From: an uncultured Verrucomicrobia subdivision 3 bacterium
Lineage (GTDB): Bacteria > Verrucomicrobiota > Verrucomicrobiia > Limisphaerales > UBA11358
Reading direction: 5' to 3'
NCBI GenBank assembly: GCA_903911825.1
Contig: CAIWFB010000053.1
Location: 1-40,855 of the forward strand
DNA: 40,855 bases
The notes beneath the pieces were generated by a model. It made no database searches. It was not told the origin of the DNA and saw only the letters and a program-made list of their open reading frames with translations. Positions 34,801-40,855 of the stretch are shown here, one piece after another (the first letter of the stretch is position 1; each line of letters opens with the position of its first letter). Position numbers and translations under genes: made by a program.

Positions 34801-37800
34801 CGGCGCGAAAATCACCGGCGGCGCCACGACGTTGATCAAAACCGGCGTCGGCACCTTGACGCTCGCCAACGTGGGTAACGATTACGGTGGTGCCACGGTC
34901 ATCAGCAACGGCGTGCTCCAAGTCGGTGACGGCAGCACGGGCGGCACTTCGATCGGCAGTGGTAATGTGACGAACAACGCCGCGTTGGTTTTCAACCAGC
35001 CGGATAATTCCACCGTTCCCGGCAATATTGCTGGCACGGGCAGCTTGTCCAAGCTAGGTGGCGGCACTTTGATTCTGCTCGGCAACAACACTTATGCGGG
35101 CGCGACCACGATTGATACGGGCGTGCTACAAATCGGCAATGGCGGCGCGGGTGGCACGCTGTCACCGGCGGCGGTGACGCTGTCTAGCGGCGGCACGCTT
35201 GATTTGAATCATAGCGGCACTTACACGTTGGCGAACGGCATTTCCGGTGATGGCACGCTGAAGTTTGATGGCGCGGCGACGGTGGCTTACGGCGGGGCGA
35301 ACAGCTATCTCCAGAACACTTTCATCAACAATGGTGTGGTGAAACCTTCGGCGGCGAATGTGATTCCCAACGGCGGCAGCACCACCGGTTGGCTAATCTT
35401 GGATGGCGGCGCGGCGACGGCGGGCTCACTGGACTTGAACGGCTTTAATCAAAGCGTCAATGCACTCTCCGGTCTCGGTGGCACGGTGCAGGGCCGGATT
35501 TACAATAACGGTTCCGGCCAAAACACCCTGACCATCGGCACGCTGGCCACGACCACTTACGCGGGTTTGATTTTGAACAATACCAACGGCGGCAGCGGCA
35601 GCGTGGCCTTGAACGTCACCGGCGATGGCAGCTTGTCCACCGCGCTCACCTTGAGCGGCGCGAACAGCTACACCGGCCCGGTTTATATTGATGGAGCCTC
35701 GGTCGTCATGGGCGGCGGCATCGGCACGATTGGTCAGCAATCTATCGGCACCGGTCTGATCACGCTCACCAACAACGGCTCGTTGCAGATGAATGGCTAC
35801 GGCAGCGTCACGCAATCCGGTAATTTTGTGAACAATATTTTGGTTCCCGCTGGCACCACTGGCAATTTGAAAACGGTGGGACGCGGTAATTATACCGGCA
35901 GCTTGACGGTTCACGGCACGCTCAATCTGACTACCAGCTATGTTCGCAGCACGCCCGCTGGCGATTGGTCGGCTTCGGACGGTCAGATCAATATCTTGGC
36001 CGGAACGGGTGGCGGCGATGTCTTTCTGAACTCCACTGCCACCATTAATTTTGGCACGGCGGCCATTGATCTTGGCGCGGGTGTGGCTCTGTATAATTCG
36101 GCGAACACGTTTGCCGGCGGCCATACGATCATCATCGGCGAACTCACGGGCACCGGCAGCATCTCTGATACTTCGGCGGGCACGGCGGGCCGGGTGACCA
36201 CTTATCAAGTCGGCGGTCGCAATACGTCGGCCACCTTCGCGGGAACCATCAACAACCGCACGCGTATCACCGCTATCAACAAAGTCGGCACGGGTGCTTG
36301 GACCTTGAACGGCACGGACACTTACACGGGCGTGACGACGGTCAGCGGCGGCTCGCTGGTTGTGGGGTCGAGTTCGTTTATGGCGGCCAGCCCGTTGATC
36401 ACCGTCAACAGCGGCGCCGTGTTGGATGTGACGAGCTACGGCAACCTGACCTTGTCTGCTAACCAGACGCTCGCGGGCAGCGGGGTTATCACCGGCGCGG
36501 TCACGGCCGTAGCGAGCGACATCATCAGCCCCGGCGTCGGCACAGTGGCGGGCACGTTAAGCTTCTCGAATTCGCTGACGGAAACTGGCGACTTGGTGAC
36601 GAATAATTTCAATCTATCCAGCGACCCGACGGGCATCAGCCTGGCCAACAGCAAGATTGCGGTGTTGGGCGATTTGAACCTGACCGGCGCGAATGTTGTC
36701 ACCATCAATCCGCTTAACACAGTGCTGGGCGCAGGCAACTATACACTGTTCACCTACACTGGCACGCTGATGACCAACGGTGTGGCCGCTGGAAATGGCA
36801 CGCTGGAAAGCAATCTCGTCGCGGGCGGCGCGTTTGCGGCCAACGCGGATGTCACCCTGACTTTCAGCAACGCTCCGGGCGCAGTGGTGATGATTGTGAC
36901 CCCGAATGGCAAGAGCTTGGTGTGGCAGGGTGGTATCACCGGAACCGTTACCAATAACTGGGATTTGAACGTGAGTTCCAACTGGCTGAACGGCGCGGCG
37001 GTGACCAACTTCCTGACTTACGACAGCGTGACGTTCAATGATAGCGCGACCAACTTCAACGCCATCCTCGCTGGTGCGCTCGCACCTGGAGCCGTCACCG
37101 TTGGTTCAACCAATGCGTTCACCTTCTCCGGCACCGGTAAAATTACCGGTAGCACCGGCATTACCAAGTCCGGCACGAACGTGTTGAGCATTAGCAATAC
37201 CGGCGGCAATGATTTCACCGGCCCGGTGACGGTCAACGCTGGCACAGTGAAAGCTGGTTCGGCCACTGCGCTCGGCGCGACGAACGGCGCCACGGTCATC
37301 AGCGGCACGGGCGCGCTGGACATCGGCGGCCAGAATCTCGGTGCGGAACCGGTGACGGTTTCCGGCTCCGGCACGAGTGGCGTGGGCGCGATTCAGAACA
37401 GCGGAGCGGCGGCACTCAACGCGCTCCAGTATGTCACCCTCGCGGGCGATACCACCTTCGGCGGCACGAACCGCTGGGACATTCGCGCGAACACGAATGG
37501 TAGCCTTGCGGGCAACGGCTTCGCGCTCACCAAGACCAGCGCTAATGACATTTATCTCGTCGGCCTCGGCAACACCGCTTTGGGCAACATTCAAATTCAA
37601 CAAGGCCGCTTTGGCATTCAGGACAACACCTTGATCGGCACCGGTGGCACGTTGACCTTGTCCGCTGGCGCGGGCTTGGATTTGTATAACAACAGCGTCA
37701 CCAACACCAAAGCTGTCTCGCTGACGAACGCCACCCTCTCCAGCACGAGCGGCACGAACGTCTATGGCGGCCCGATCAACTTGAATAACACCGGCACCTT

Positions 37801-38647
37801 CACTGCCACCACGCCGTTGCAATTGAACGGCGCACTCGGCGGCGCGGGCGGGGTGTTGAAGCTCGGCGCGAGTGTCTTGACCCTTGCGGGCAGCAGCACT
37901 TACACCGGCAACACGACCATCAGCAACGCGGTGCTAGCGCTGGTCGGCACGGCTTCGATCGCCAATAGTGCCAACGTGGATCTCGCGGTCGCTGGCGCGC
38001 AGTTGGATGTCACCGGTCTCGCGGGCGGCACGTTCAATGTGGCGAGCGGCCAGACCTTGAAAGGGATTGGCTCCGTCAAAGGCAATGTTTCTGCCGCCGC
38101 CGGTTCGACGGTGGCTCCGGGTGAAACCGGTGTCGCAGGCACGCTCATCGTGAGCAACACCGCCACGCTCGGCGGCACCACGTTGATGCTGATCAACAAT
38201 GCGGGCACCAGCTCCAAGCTGACCGCCGCGACGATCAACTACGGCGGCACACTCACCGTGAATAACATTGGCGGAACCTTGGTGGCGGGCAATACCTTCC
38301 AATTATTCAGCGGCGCCGTCAGCGGCACGTTTGGCACCACCAGTTTGCCGGTGCTCGCGAGCGGTTTGGGTTGGAGTAATTCACTCGCCATCAACGGCAG
38401 TTTGGCGGTCGTGGTCACCGTGAATCCGAACCCGACGAATCTGACTTCCAGCGTGAGTGGCAATACGCTCTCGCTCACCTGGCCCGCCGACCATACCGGC
38501 TGGAAATTACAGATCCAGACCAATGGAATCGCCACGGGTTTGAACACGAACTGGGTCACGCTGCCCGGCTCGGAATTGGTGAACTCCACCAATCTCACCA
38601 TCAATCCCGCCAATGGCGCGGTGTTTTACCGCATGGTCTATCCGTGA
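31880..38647 (+). CDS. Giant secreted autotransporter-associated beta-strand repeat protein 2
   Basis: A 2255-residue paralogue of the preceding protein. A signal peptide (YLTCLCLAAAVTILQAAD) leads into four Trp-containing modules (near residues 30, 527, 903 and 1678; for example ITWVGDGGGNSWD and LVWQGG). Many beta-strand repeats of the pattern LxKxGxGTLTLxxxNTYxGxTxIxxGxLxxG follow each module. Composition is strongly Gly/Asn/Thr/Ser with very few charged residues, as in secreted beta-helices. The C-terminal 169 residues align closely with protein 1 (LPVLASGLGWSNSLAING, LTWPADHTGWKLQIQTN) and end in FYRMVYP. There is no outer-membrane barrel. It is likely an adhesin or surface-layer type structure, regulated like its neighbours through the palindromic site; specific role unknown. 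Confidence 0.88.
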   Translation: MKNHRLNLLPYLTCLCLAAAVTILQAADGIWTTDADGNWSDVNNWNFASGPIADGNGSTAYFTNTITVGRTVTSDAVRTIGNLVFSGSGALNWTLTNSAAFTLATGAGMPTITVSSNTATINASGVGLAGTQGLLKNGAGTLALAWANSYSGGMVIGQGQVNINTVGSGQLGAGSVTLTNGSILSLYRGNAADDGSTVCAFTNTLTIPSGQTGTVWLASRSVTGSAGSASAVTGPVTGAGTLVLRANNGTRGGCALSFPAFTGIVNVTGRTGADTFAFASGSGFPASRLNLAAGVYMYQWFNPPSTTPFTTVQPIGELSGAVGSSLSGNPISGRFVNWTVGALNTSSTFAGTIRNDTGAALLTKVGTGTLTLSGTNTYTGATLISTGALYGVTGGSISNSASITVASNATLGVQIASAGGQWVGTNVVFNAGSNFLAFNFGTVVPSATTPPLLILNNWTNNGTVYVNVLGGSSWAPGVYPLARYTGALGGSGTFALGSSLPLRVSASVSNDVPSKTLYLVVSAVNSPLKWAVGNASWDIATSANWLDAASVSTTYQEQLGLGDQVLFNDAATGTSPITVTLNTGVTPASVTFSNVSKNYVLAGASNILGSTILTKAGAGTLTIQNTNSFTGVVNVNGGVLNFKGLTTSLGAGTAISFSGGTLQYAAGSTDDISVRTVTINAGGATIDTAGNNVSFSKRIGNNGAGGLTKTGNGILTLITNSTFTGNTVVGQGTLALGANTSLSNSAAIILSTGGTLDSTTTGFGFNLNGTAGQILAGTGTNNGVVTSAAGATVTAATNGVAGTLTFLSDLNVSGGNYVFDVGTVSHDLLAVNGALNLNSGTFTINPLNTLTNGVYKLISYAGGYGGSVNNLSLSGGQVNKTFNLSDATSGEIDLVVGSAGTNNITWVGDGGGNSWDIDGTQNWFDNFLAASAFFDNGDVVTFNETGTANSPVNIALAVSPSKLVVTNASPYTFNGAKITGGATTLIKTGVGTLTLANVGNDYGGATVISNGVLQVGDGSTGGTSIGSGNVTNNAALVFNQPDNSTVPGNIAGTGSLSKLGGGTLILLGNNTYAGATTIDTGVLQIGNGGAGGTLSPAAVTLSSGGTLDLNHSGTYTLANGISGDGTLKFDGAATVAYGGANSYLQNTFINNGVVKPSAANVIPNGGSTTGWLILDGGAATAGSLDLNGFNQSVNALSGLGGTVQGRIYNNGSGQNTLTIGTLATTTYAGLILNNTNGGSGSVALNVTGDGSLSTALTLSGANSYTGPVYIDGASVVMGGGIGTIGQQSIGTGLITLTNNGSLQMNGYGSVTQSGNFVNNILVPAGTTGNLKTVGRGNYTGSLTVHGTLNLTTSYVRSTPAGDWSASDGQINILAGTGGGDVFLNSTATINFGTAAIDLGAGVALYNSANTFAGGHTIIIGELTGTGSISDTSAGTAGRVTTYQVGGRNTSATFAGTINNRTRITAINKVGTGAWTLNGTDTYTGVTTVSGGSLVVGSSSFMAASPLITVNSGAVLDVTSYGNLTLSANQTLAGSGVITGAVTAVASDIISPGVGTVAGTLSFSNSLTETGDLVTNNFNLSSDPTGISLANSKIAVLGDLNLTGANVVTINPLNTVLGAGNYTLFTYTGTLMTNGVAAGNGTLESNLVAGGAFAANADVTLTFSNAPGAVVMIVTPNGKSLVWQGGITGTVTNNWDLNVSSNWLNGAAVTNFLTYDSVTFNDSATNFNAILAGALAPGAVTVGSTNAFTFSGTGKITGSTGITKSGTNVLSISNTGGNDFTGPVTVNAGTVKAGSATALGATNGATVISGTGALDIGGQNLGAEPVTVSGSGTSGVGAIQNSGAAALNALQYVTLAGDTTFGGTNRWDIRANTNGSLAGNGFALTKTSANDIYLVGLGNTALGNIQIQQGRFGIQDNTLIGTGGTLTLSAGAGLDLYNNSVTNTKAVSLTNATLSSTSGTNVYGGPINLNNTGTFTATTPLQLNGALGGAGGVLKLGASVLTLAGSSTYTGNTTISNAVLALVGTASIANSANVDLAVAGAQLDVTGLAGGTFNVASGQTLKGIGSVKGNVSAAAGSTVAPGETGVAGTLIVSNTATLGGTTLMLINNAGTSSKLTAATINYGGTLTVNNIGGTLVAGNTFQLFSGAVSGTFGTTSLPVLASGLGWSNSLAINGSLAVVVTVNPNPTNLTSSVSGNTLSLTWPADHTGWKLQIQTNGIATGLNTNWVTLPGSELVNSTNLTINPANGAVFYRMVYP

Positions 38648-38665
38648 GTTGATCATGGAAACTTC

Positions 38666-38701
38666 ACACCCGGCTTGCCAACGCAAGCCGGGTGTTTTGT
38701 T
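38666..38701 (+). terminator. Rho-independent terminator after giant protein 2
   Basis: A perfect 13-bp stem (38666-38678, 38683-38695; ACACCCGGCTTGC/GCAAGCCGGGTGT) with a 4-base loop is followed by TTTGTTT. It lies 18 bases after the stop codon. Confidence 0.9.
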
Positions 38702-38723
38702 TGGTTCACCCGGTGGGCGCTGA

Positions 38724-38768
38724 GTAGCCATAATTGGCGATACCCATTTGAGTAAAATCGCTTATATT
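38724..38768 (+). promoter_or_regulatory. Palindromic operator D and -10 box, upstream of prepilin-like gene 1
   Basis: GTAGCCA-TAAT-TGGCGAT (38724-38741), two differences from consensus in the left arm. It is followed after exactly 21 bases by TATATT (38763-38768). It lies downstream of a terminator, with 80 bases between its right arm and the ATG. Confidence 0.65.
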
Positions 38769-38821
38769 CAAAGCAATATCCCTGATCAAACCCGCCCCAC
38801 CAGCTTTTACCCTAGATTTTT

Positions 38822-39715
38822 ATGAGCCACCCATCTACCTCCCGTTCGTCCCGAACGTCCACTGGTTTCACGCTGATTGAATTGCTGGTGGTCATCGCCA
38901 TCATTGCGATTCTCGCGGCCATGCTGTTGCCAGCGTTGGCGAGTTCCAAAGAAAAGGCCAAGCGTATCCAATGTGTCAGCGGCATGCGCCAGCTCTATCT
39001 GGGTTGCACGGTTTATGCCTCGGACAATGACGATAAGTTCCCGTCTTGGGGCCAAAAGATCGGCAGCAGCGCCGGGTTCTCACCCTCGGCGGCGAATGCC
39101 TCGATCAATAACCGTGATATCAACGGCGCTTACATTCCCTCCTATTTGCGTTGGACGGTATTCGGCGGCACGGCGGGCGCGCAAGTGCCGCGCGACATCA
39201 CCAAGCTGAATGCGCTCGGCGGCTGTTTTGAGAACTTGGGTTACTTGTTCTCCGCTGGGCTCGCGGGCGATGGTAAAATCTTTTTCTGCCCCAGCTATCC
39301 CGATGCTTCCCAGTATAGCGTCTGGTATTATTCCGGCGGTGCCAAGCCCAGCCCCGGCCCGGTCATGACCATCGTGCAATCACCCAACGGTAACATCGCC
39401 GTGCGCGCCAGCTATACTTACAACCCGGTTTGCGATTCGGCGGGCAAGCGTAAGTATGAGAAGTCCGGCCAGATCAAAAGTCGCGATCTGTTCCTGATGG
39501 ACTATCTGGATACAGTGGCTGCCGGTGATACGGTTGAAAACACCTTTGCCCACTTTCGCTCTAAGGGCTGGAATGTGAATTTCACGGACGGCTCGGTGGC
39601 TTTCAGTCGCCCGCCCCCCGCCATTTATTCGCAGATCCTCGCTGGCCAAAACATGGCCTCCGTCGTGTCCATGAGCGGCGCGTATTTCCAATCCTTGACG
39701 GACAGCGCTCATTAA
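38822..39715 (+). CDS. Prepilin-like protein with H-X-DG C-terminal motif (1)
   Basis: A 297-residue protein with a type IV prepilin/pseudopilin leader: 15 polar residues, the processing site G15|F16 in GFTLIELL, then one long hydrophobic helix ([19 protein letters not shown]). The globular part has [18 protein letters not shown], a central [15 protein letters not shown], and near the C-terminus H244-x11-DG ([14 protein letters not shown]). This is a longer form of the H-X9-DG motif of processing-associated prepilin-like proteins abundant in Verrucomicrobia and Planctomycetes. Such proteins are matured by a prepilin peptidase, and their function is largely unknown. No pilus or type II secretion genes are in the window. 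The shared operator suggests co-expression with the giant repeat proteins. Confidence 0.9.
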   Translation: MSHPSTSRSSRTSTGFTLIELLVVIAIIAILAAMLLPALASSKEKAKRIQCVSGMRQLYLGCTVYASDNDDKFPSWGQKIGSSAGFSPSAANASINNRDINGAYIPSYLRWTVFGGTAGAQVPRDITKLNALGGCFENLGYLFSAGLAGDGKIFFCPSYPDASQYSVWYYSGGAKPSPGPVMTIVQSPNGNIAVRASYTYNPVCDSAGKRKYEKSGQIKSRDLFLMDYLDTVAAGDTVENTFAHFRSKGWNVNFTDGSVAFSRPPPAIYSQILAGQNMASVVSMSGAYFQSLTDSAH

Positions 39716-39737
39716 GCCAGTGGCATTTCTTCCCATC

Positions 39738-39762
39738 AGGCCCGCTTCGGCGGGCCTTTTTT
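39738..39762 (+). terminator. Rho-independent terminator after prepilin-like gene 1
   Basis: An 8-bp perfect stem AGGCCCGC/GCGGGCCT (39738-39745, 39750-39757) with a stable TTCG loop is followed by five further T (six in a row with the last stem base). It lies 22 bases after the stop codon. Confidence 0.92.
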
Positions 39763-39776
39763 GTGAGTGACGCCGG

Positions 39777-39821
39777 GTCGCCATAACTGGCGATATCATC
39801 GGGCGGGGATTCGCGTATAGT
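39777..39821 (+). promoter_or_regulatory. Palindromic operator E and -10 box, upstream of prepilin-like gene 2
   Basis: GTCGCCA-TAAC-TGGCGAT (39777-39794), one difference from the consensus left arm. It is followed after exactly 21 bases by TATAGT (39816-39821). It begins 14 bases after a terminator; 84 bases separate its right arm from ATG 39879. Confidence 0.7.
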
Positions 39822-39878
39822 GAAAACATCGCCCGTCATCAATCAATCCGAACCGCCACCCTTTTAATGAGAGATTTT

Positions 39879-40718
39879 ATGCAAACGAAAACGACCTTTC
39901 GCACTCGCCGCTCCACGTCTGGCTTCACGTTGATTGAATTGCTGGTGGTCATCGCCATCATCGCCATTCTGGCGGCGATGCTGTTGCCCGCGTTGGCCAG
40001 TGCCAAAGAAAAAGCCAACCGCATCAGTTGCGTGAACAATCTCCGTCAGTTAGGCATCAGCTACACCATTTACGCCGAGGATAACGACGCCAATTATCCC
40101 AACACCAAAGCGGGCAACAATCCCGTCAACGTCATCAACGGCGGTTACTACACCCGCTGGATCGCCTACACCAACGTCACAGTTCAGACCCGACTCGACC
40201 TCGGGAGCGCGGCGAGTTTCACCGACTTCGGTTTGCTGTTTAAGAACAAGCTCGCGGGTGATGGTAAAGTGTTTTACTGCCCCAGCCTGGGCGCCAAACC
40301 CACCACTGATTTGGGCAGCTACAATTATTCCCCGATCCTCTCCACCTCCAAAGTCCCGGGCGACGAGGCGAACTGCCGGGGCAGCTATGTCGTCAATCCT
40401 CACGTCGTGGATTATGTCGCGGGCGGCAATGCCGGGAACTTGCGGAAATACGCCAAAACCAGCGCCCTCAAAGGCCGCGTGATGTTCAGCATGGATTTCA
40501 TTGATTACACCCAGTTTGACGCCACCGGTAATGTGATGACCGACGGACGTAATTTCGCCCACGGCCGTAGCAAAGGCTGGAACGTGCTATTCAGTGACGC
40601 CAGCGTGGATTTCAAAAAGAACGGTCCCGCCACCAAAGCGGCTTGGACGGCGGGCGGTTTTCCCAGCCAATACGACATCAAAGGCATCAACATGTTGGCC
40701 GATTCTTTCGAGCAATAA
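39879..40718 (+). CDS. Prepilin-like protein with H-X-D C-terminal motif (2)
   Basis: 279 residues from the ATG at 39879, which follows GAGAGATTTT. An ATG 12 bases earlier is possible, but the chosen start gives a leader with G15|F16, identical in length to the preceding paralogue. The N-terminal helix is the same [19 protein letters not shown] type, and [12 protein letters not shown] is shared with the first protein. The C-terminal motif is [15 protein letters not shown], with Asp-Ala in place of Asp-Gly. The two proteins are clearly tandem paralogues, although their mid-regions differ. Likely a secreted or pilus-like subunit processed by prepilin peptidase; exact role unknown. A terminator follows directly. 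Confidence 0.9.
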   Translation: MQTKTTFRTRRSTSGFTLIELLVVIAIIAILAAMLLPALASAKEKANRISCVNNLRQLGISYTIYAEDNDANYPNTKAGNNPVNVINGGYYTRWIAYTNVTVQTRLDLGSAASFTDFGLLFKNKLAGDGKVFYCPSLGAKPTTDLGSYNYSPILSTSKVPGDEANCRGSYVVNPHVVDYVAGGNAGNLRKYAKTSALKGRVMFSMDFIDYTQFDATGNVMTDGRNFAHGRSKGWNVLFSDASVDFKKNGPATKAAWTAGGFPSQYDIKGINMLADSFEQ

Positions 40719-40737
40719 CCTCTAGCCAATTCTCTTA

Positions 40738-40765
40738 ACCCGACCCTAAACCGGTCGGGTTTTTT
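40738..40765 (+). terminator. Rho-independent terminator after prepilin-like gene 2
   Basis: An 8-bp stem ACCCGACC/GGTCGGGT (40738-40745, 40753-40760) with a 7-base loop is followed by five further T, then GTTTT. It lies 19 bases after the stop codon and would also separate this gene from any convergent gene at the right edge. Confidence 0.88.
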
Positions 40766-40768
40766 GTT

Positions 40769-40855
40769 TTAAGTCGTCAGGTCAGCGACGAAGGCGTTTG
40801 GGTCAGCGGCGAAGGCGTTTGGGTCAGCGGCGAAGGCGTTTGGGTCAGCGGCGAA
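40769..40855 (-). CDS. Possible C-terminus of a gene with PNAFAAD heptapeptide repeats (partial)
   Basis: Reading the reverse strand from the window edge gives an open frame of 28 codons ending in TAA (40769-40771). It encodes repeats of P-N-A-F-A-A-D followed by the end VADLTT. The repeat unit is 21 bp, a multiple of three, and the stop comes right after the last, slightly diverged unit. That fits a coding tail. The gene would converge on the prepilin-like gene with the terminator between them. Too little is visible to name it, and a non-coding tandem repeat is possible. Confidence 0.35.
   Translation of the reverse strand, partial: FAADPNAFAADPNAFAADPNAFVADLTT
40781..40855. repeat. 21-bp tandem repeat running off the right edge
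   Basis: Three full copies (40781-40801, 40802-40822, 40823-40843) and a 12-base partial copy of a unit beginning GTCAGCG and ending GTTTGG. The first copy differs at one base (GAC for GGC); the others are identical. There are no spacers, so it is not a CRISPR array. The array continues beyond the window. Confidence 0.95.

Noticed and set aside
35426-36208. 260-codon reverse frame inside giant protein 2, and similar ones under both giant genes
   Set aside because: They mirror the repetitive GC-rich coding strand, show no start signals and no protein features.
26322-38647. Classical type V autotransporters
   Set aside because: The repeats are of the autotransporter-associated type, but neither protein ends in a beta-barrel; both end in a soluble-looking FYR(L/M)VYP tail.
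40781-40855. CRISPR array at the right edge
   Set aside because: The copies are directly adjacent with no spacers, and the 21-bp unit is in frame with an open reading frame.

Overview
The window looks like a chromosomal segment of a member of the Verrucomicrobiota, probably a Limisphaerales/Pedosphaera-type bacterium. This is inferred from the gene set, with no search run. The pointers are giant secreted proteins built of autotransporter-associated beta-strand repeats and ending in FYR(L/M)VYP, prepilin-like proteins with the [19 protein letters not shown] leader and a C-terminal H-X(n)-D motif, a propeller-type sensor kinase, and a tyrosine recombinase with Asn in place of the two catalytic His. 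Most genes are GC-rich and have weak or no Shine-Dalgarno sequences.

Left edge (1-2200): the 3' end of a tRNA gene, then an AT-richer stretch holding a tyrosine recombinase and two small reverse-strand genes. This looks like one end, or a remnant, of an element integrated at the tRNA. GC-rich sequence resumes at about 2150 with a CheX-like gene.

2750-12500: a set of single genes and short runs around cell-wall peptides and amino sugars. These are a BioF-like PLP enzyme, a NagX-type membrane acetyltransferase, an LD-carboxypeptidase (LdcA/MccF family), a PurD-like ATP-grasp enzyme, an alanine racemase, a protein resembling aminoacyl-tRNA-protein transferases, a dipeptide (L-Ala-D/L-Glu type) epimerase, a class A beta-lactamase-fold serine hydrolase and an AraC regulator. 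Two structured inverted repeats flank the racemase.

12740-22200: a tightly packed forward operon for amino-sugar use. It encodes an MFS sugar porter with an extra 124-residue loop, a GH20 hexosaminidase, a ROK-like kinase, a LmbE/PIG-L deacetylase, a NagB-type deaminase, a secreted esterase, a lipoprotein N-acetylmuramoyl-L-alanine amidase, and a TIM-barrel sugar isomerase 69 bp further on. Together with the preceding genes this reads as a peptidoglycan/chitin-fragment scavenging locus. No NagA is present, and the LmbE protein sits in its place.

22260-26195: a propeller sensor histidine kinase and a NarL/LuxR-type response regulator. 26300-40720: two giant repeat proteins (about 1786 and 2255 residues) that share a C-terminal tail, and two prepilin-like proteins, each gene followed by its own strong terminator.

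The most interesting signal is regulatory. The response-regulator gene and all four downstream genes are each preceded by the same 18-bp palindrome, consensus ATCGCCA-N4-TGGCGAT. The right arm is identical in all five copies, and a -10-like hexamer always lies 21-22 nt beyond it. The palindrome would then be centred near -42, the position of a lux box or class II activator site. I infer a small regulon, possibly controlled by the adjacent response regulator, for a surface structure made of the repeat proteins and prepilin-like proteins. At the right edge a 21-bp tandem repeat reads on the reverse strand as a PNAFAAD heptapeptide repeat and may be the C-terminus of another gene.
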